Origin: Cupriavidus malaysiensis
GTDB taxonomy: Bacteria; Pseudomonadota; Gammaproteobacteria; Burkholderiales; Burkholderiaceae
DNA length: 64,000 nucleotides
Reading direction: 5' to 3'
NCBI RefSeq assembly: GCF_001854325.1
Contig: NZ_CP017755.1
Location: 558,001-622,000, forward strand
Below, piece by piece: positions 61,505-64,000 of the stretch (the stretch's first letter is position 1; the number at the start of each line of letters is the position of its first letter). Position numbers and translations under genes: made by a program. The notes beneath the pieces are model-generated. The model did no database searches, had not been told where the DNA came from, and was given only the letters and a program-made list of their open reading frames with translations.

Positions 61505-62470
61505 TCATGCGCGCCGCGTGAAGCGTTGTTCGACCACCTTGGTCCCCCACTGCTCGCCTTCCGCTTCACTGTGCAAGACGAAGCCGAAGGCTTCGTACAA
61601 GTGGCGCGCGGAGTCGAGTCCCTTGAAGGTCCAGAGGTAGGTCTCGCGGAAGCGCGCGTCGACAAAGCGCATCGCGTGCGCGAGGAGCTGCCGCCCGATG
61701 CCGGCGCCGCGCAGGGCGTCGTCGACGATGAACCAGCGCAGGTGCGCGACCCCGGTGTCGAGGTCGCCGTCGATCGCCAGGGAGGCGAGGGCGCGCCCGT
61801 TCTCGACATACAGCCAGAGCGCCTTGCCGGCGGCGGGCAAGGCGCCGGCGAAGGCGGCGAGTTCCGTTGCGACCTTCTGTTCGAAGAAGGCGCCGAAGCC
61901 CCAGTGCTGCGCATAGAAGCGCGCGTGCAGGGCAGCGATGTCGCCGATGCAGCCGGGCTGGTAGCCCTCGACGATGCGGGCGGAGGCGGCGTCTGCCACG
62001 CTCGCCTTGCTGTCGTTGTCCTGCGCCAGCGCATCGGCATAGAGTGCCAGCGAGCGCAGCAGTGCCTGCTGGTCGGAGGGCAGCAGGCGCCGCAAGGCGC
62101 TCGACACCTGATCCGTGGCGAAGCGGTCGATCTTGCTGCGCAGGGTTTCGCCCGCCGGCGTCAGGTAGAGATTGGCGGAGCGCGCATCCTCCTGCGAGGC
62201 CCGCCGCGTCACCAGGCCATCGGCTTCCAGCCTGGCCAGTTGCCGGCTGGTGTTCGATTTATCGAGCCTGAGGATCTTGCCCAGGTCGCGCGCGCTGATG
62301 CCCGGCGCCATGCCGATCTCGAGAACGGCGTGGACGGCCGAGGGCGCCAGATCGCTTTCGGCCAGGGTCGCGCGCATGAAGCCCAGCTCGCGCACCAGTC
62401 GGCGGGAGAAGTCGCGCAGCTCCAGGATGGTGGTTTCGCGCGGGGTGGCGGGGACGTCGACGAGGTCCAT
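61505..62470 (-). CDS. MarR regulator fused to GNAT N-acetyltransferase
   Basis: 321 aa. Residues 1-150 are a MarR winged helix (ISARDLGKILRLDKSNTSRQLARLEADGLVTRRASQEDARSANLYLT region). Residues 160-321 are a GNAT acetyltransferase with the acetyl-CoA loop DDALRGAGIGRQLLAHAM and a C-terminal LYEAFGFVLHSEAEGE. Such bifunctional proteins occur in many proteobacteria; the acetylated substrate is usually unknown. Two operators in its promoter indicate strong self-control. Confidence 0.9.
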   Translation of the reverse strand: MDLVDVPATPRETTILELRDFSRRLVRELGFMRATLAESDLAPSAVHAVLEIGMAPGISARDLGKILRLDKSNTSRQLARLEADGLVTRRASQEDARSANLYLTPAGETLRSKIDRFATDQVSSALRRLLPSDQQALLRSLALYADALAQDNDSKASVADAASARIVEGYQPGCIGDIAALHARFYAQHWGFGAFFEQKVATELAAFAGALPAAGKALWLYVENGRALASLAIDGDLDTGVAHLRWFIVDDALRGAGIGRQLLAHAMRFVDARFRETYLWTFKGLDSARHLYEAFGFVLHSEAEGEQWGTKVVEQRFTRRA

Positions 62471-62502
62471 GGTTGACTCGCTAAGGTGGCTCGGCTCGCA
62501 CA

Positions 62503-62549
62503 GGTTGCGCTGCGCAACCCAATATAGTTGCGAGTCGCAACTTTGTCAA
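62503..62549 (-). promoter_or_regulatory. near-consensus promoter with two 17-bp MarR operators
   Basis: On the minus strand TTGACA (62549-62544), 17 bp, and TATATT (62526-62521). One dyad, AGTTGCGA-x-TCGCAACT (62526-62542), fills the spacer; the second, GGTTGCGC-x-GCGCAACC (62503-62519), covers the start region. Both have 8-bp arms and a 1-bp centre, 23 bp apart, about two helical turns. Confidence 0.85.
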
Positions 62550-62657
62550 AGCGGGCGTTCCATCGGCGTTCCGTTGCCGTGACACCGGGCCCGGGAACTG
62601 CGGGGGCGCAGCGCCGGGCCCCGGCTCTCGTCTCTCGTCTCGCGTCTCCTCCCGGCT

Positions 62658-63704
62658 TCAGTCGACCGTGATGTGGTTGTCCTTCACCAGCTTCGCCCAG
62701 CGCGCCAGCTCGCCGTGCAGGAAGCGGGAGAACTCGTCCGGCGTGCCGCCGACCGGGACCACACCCAGCTCCGTCAGCCGTGCCTTGACCTTGGGGTCGT
62801 GCATGGCGGCGGCAACGGCCGCGGCGAGGCGCGCCACCACCGGAGCCGGCGTGCCCTTGGGCACGAAGACGCCGTTCCACTCCAGCACCTCGAACCCCGG
62901 CAGGCCGCTTTCGATCAGGGTCGGCACGTCCGGCAGCGCCGGCATGCGGCGGGCCGACGTCACCGCCAGCGCGCGCAGCTTGCCGCTCTTGACGTAGGGA
63001 ATGCCGGAGGCGGCGTTGGCGAAGTAGGCATCGACCTGCCCGCCCATCAGATCGGTCAGCGCGGGCGCGCCGCCCTTGTAGGGGATGTGCACCAGGTCGA
63101 CCTTGGCCTGGCTCTTCAGCAGCTCGCCGATCATGTGGGCCGGGCTGCCCGGCCCGTAGGAGGCATAGGTGATCTTGCCCGGCGCCTTGCGCACCGCGTC
63201 GAGGAAGGCCGCCAGCGTCTGGTAGGGGGCGCCGGGCGGCACCACCAGGATGTTCGGCGCGGTCACCGCCAGCGAGACCGGGATGAAGTCCTTGACCGGG
63301 TCGAACGGCAGCTTGCGCAGCGCCGGATTGACCGCGAAAGTCGACGCGTCGTACAGCACCGTGTAGCCGTCGGCGGGGGCCTGGGCCACCGCCATCGCGC
63401 CGATGGTGCCGCTGGCGCCGGGCTTGTTGTCGACGATCACCTGCTGCTTCAGCGACTGCGACAACTGCGCGGCGATGATGCGCGCGGCATTGTCGGCGCC
63501 GCCGCCGGCCGAATAGGGCACGACCAGCCGGATCGGCTTGGCCGGGTAGCCCGCTTCGCCCTGCGCGCCGGCCGGCGCGCAGAGGCCGAGCGCGGCGCAG
63601 GCCAGCAGGGCGCCGACCAGGGCGCGGCGCCGGGCCGGCGCGGCCCCGCTGCCTGCGCGTGGCGCTTTGCGGGGGCAATGAGTGGGGACGAGGGGGAAAG
63701 TCAT
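62658..63704 (-). CDS. Bug/TctC family substrate-binding protein
   Basis: 348 aa from ATG 63704. Signal peptide to about residue 47 (APAGA), then YPAKPIRLVVPYSAGGGAD, VIVDNKPGASGTIGAMAVAQAPADGYT and HIPYKGGAPALTDLMGGQVDAYF. Ends in KDNHITVD. It follows another Bug gene on the same strand (68 bp). Substrate unknown. Confidence 0.92.
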   Translation of the reverse strand: MTFPLVPTHCPRKAPRAGSGAAPARRRALVGALLACAALGLCAPAGAQGEAGYPAKPIRLVVPYSAGGGADNAARIIAAQLSQSLKQQVIVDNKPGASGTIGAMAVAQAPADGYTVLYDASTFAVNPALRKLPFDPVKDFIPVSLAVTAPNILVVPPGAPYQTLAAFLDAVRKAPGKITYASYGPGSPAHMIGELLKSQAKVDLVHIPYKGGAPALTDLMGGQVDAYFANAASGIPYVKSGKLRALAVTSARRMPALPDVPTLIESGLPGFEVLEWNGVFVPKGTPAPVVARLAAAVAAAMHDPKVKARLTELGVVPVGGTPDEFSRFLHGELARWAKLVKDNHITVD

Positions 63705-63772
63705 GTCGATCCAGGGTGTCGGGACGCGGGAGATCCCGCGCCTTATTGGGTAGGGGCTGATTCGGTGGCGGC

Positions 63773-64000
63773 CTATTCGATGGTGGCGCCGGAAGCCTGC
63801 ACGACGCGCTTCCATTTGGCCGCCTCGCGTGCCATCAGCTCGGCGTAGGCCGCCGGCGACGCGATCAGCGGGGAGGCGCCTTCGGCGCGCAGGCGCGCGG
63901 CGACGTCGGGCAGGCGCAGCACCTTGTCGATGCGCGCATGGAGGTCGTCGATCACCGCGCCGGGCGTGCCGCGCGGCGCGAGAATGCCGTAGCTGAGCGT
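63773..64000 (-). CDS. Bug/TctC family substrate-binding protein, partial (C-terminus)
   Basis: Only the last 75 residues are in the window: LSYGILAPRGTPGAVIDDLHARID, LPDVAARLRAEGASP and EAAKWKRVVQASGATIE. This is the standard Bug C-terminal lobe. The gene continues past the right edge. It is upstream of the Bug gene at 62658-63704 and probably in the same transcript. Confidence 0.85.
   Translation of the reverse strand, partial: TLSYGILAPRGTPGAVIDDLHARIDKVLRLPDVAARLRAEGASPLIASPAAYAELMAREAAKWKRVVQASGATIE

Overview
The window is about 70% GC, densely coded, and typical of Burkholderiaceae. It carries five or more Bug/TctC-type periplasmic receptors, many LysR, IclR, GntR, MarR and LacI regulators, and small proteins of Cupriavidus/Ralstonia type. 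I infer a Cupriavidus-like genome, probably accessory sequence of the secondary chromosome. No rRNA, tRNA, CRISPR array or intact insertion sequence was recognised.

Layout. 0-3.8 kb: HAD phosphatase, GntR regulator, and a divergent SDR plus acyl-CoA dehydrogenase pair. 3.8-6.5 kb: a lower-GC patch with an AAA ATPase that has repeated TTTTATCC boxes in front of it, a broken D-tartrate-dehydratase-like gene, and a small coiled-coil protein with a PD-(D/E)XK-like signature. 6.5-10.9 kb: an orphan class B penicillin-binding protein, a ten-unit 11-bp tandem array, an orphan FliL-like protein, a PstS cut short by an in-frame amber codon, and a small exported repeat protein. 11-20.4 kb: regulators (LysR, GntR/UTRA, IclR), a class C beta-lactamase-fold hydrolase, an aromatic-acid-type MFS carrier, exported proteins of unknown role and a HugZ-like protein. 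20.4-28.4 kb: a catabolic patchwork with SnoaL-like proteins, a Bug receptor, a glyoxalase-like protein and an SDR under a LacI regulator with visible operators, then MFS, Crp/Fnr, a cupin dioxygenase and a second SnoaL-like protein. 28.6-31.5 kb: MarR plus a HEAT-repeat DNA alkylation repair protein, a small protein, a deletion scar and a PilZ protein.

The most interesting part is 31.9-61.5 kb. It starts with a family 2A encapsulin operon (rhodanese, serine O-acetyltransferase EpsC, XRE regulator, shell, cysteine desulfurase cargo). Next come hydantoinase/oxoprolinase A and B, three complete peptide-type ABC importers, an M17 aminopeptidase and another Bug receptor. Three operon fronts (before hyuA, before the second importer, before the Bug-aminopeptidase-third importer operon) share a 27-bp element of fixed geometry, GCAT-N10-GGAA-N3-TTCGTT. 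I propose that one LysR-type regulator, possibly CysB/Cbl-like, controls import and breakdown of sulfur-containing or gamma-glutamyl peptides, next to an encapsulin that handles the sulfur released from cysteine.

61.5-64 kb: a MarR-GNAT fusion with two 17-bp operators built into a near-consensus promoter, and two more Bug receptors, the last running off the right edge. All functional calls come from reading the sequence and from memory of the families; no database search was run.
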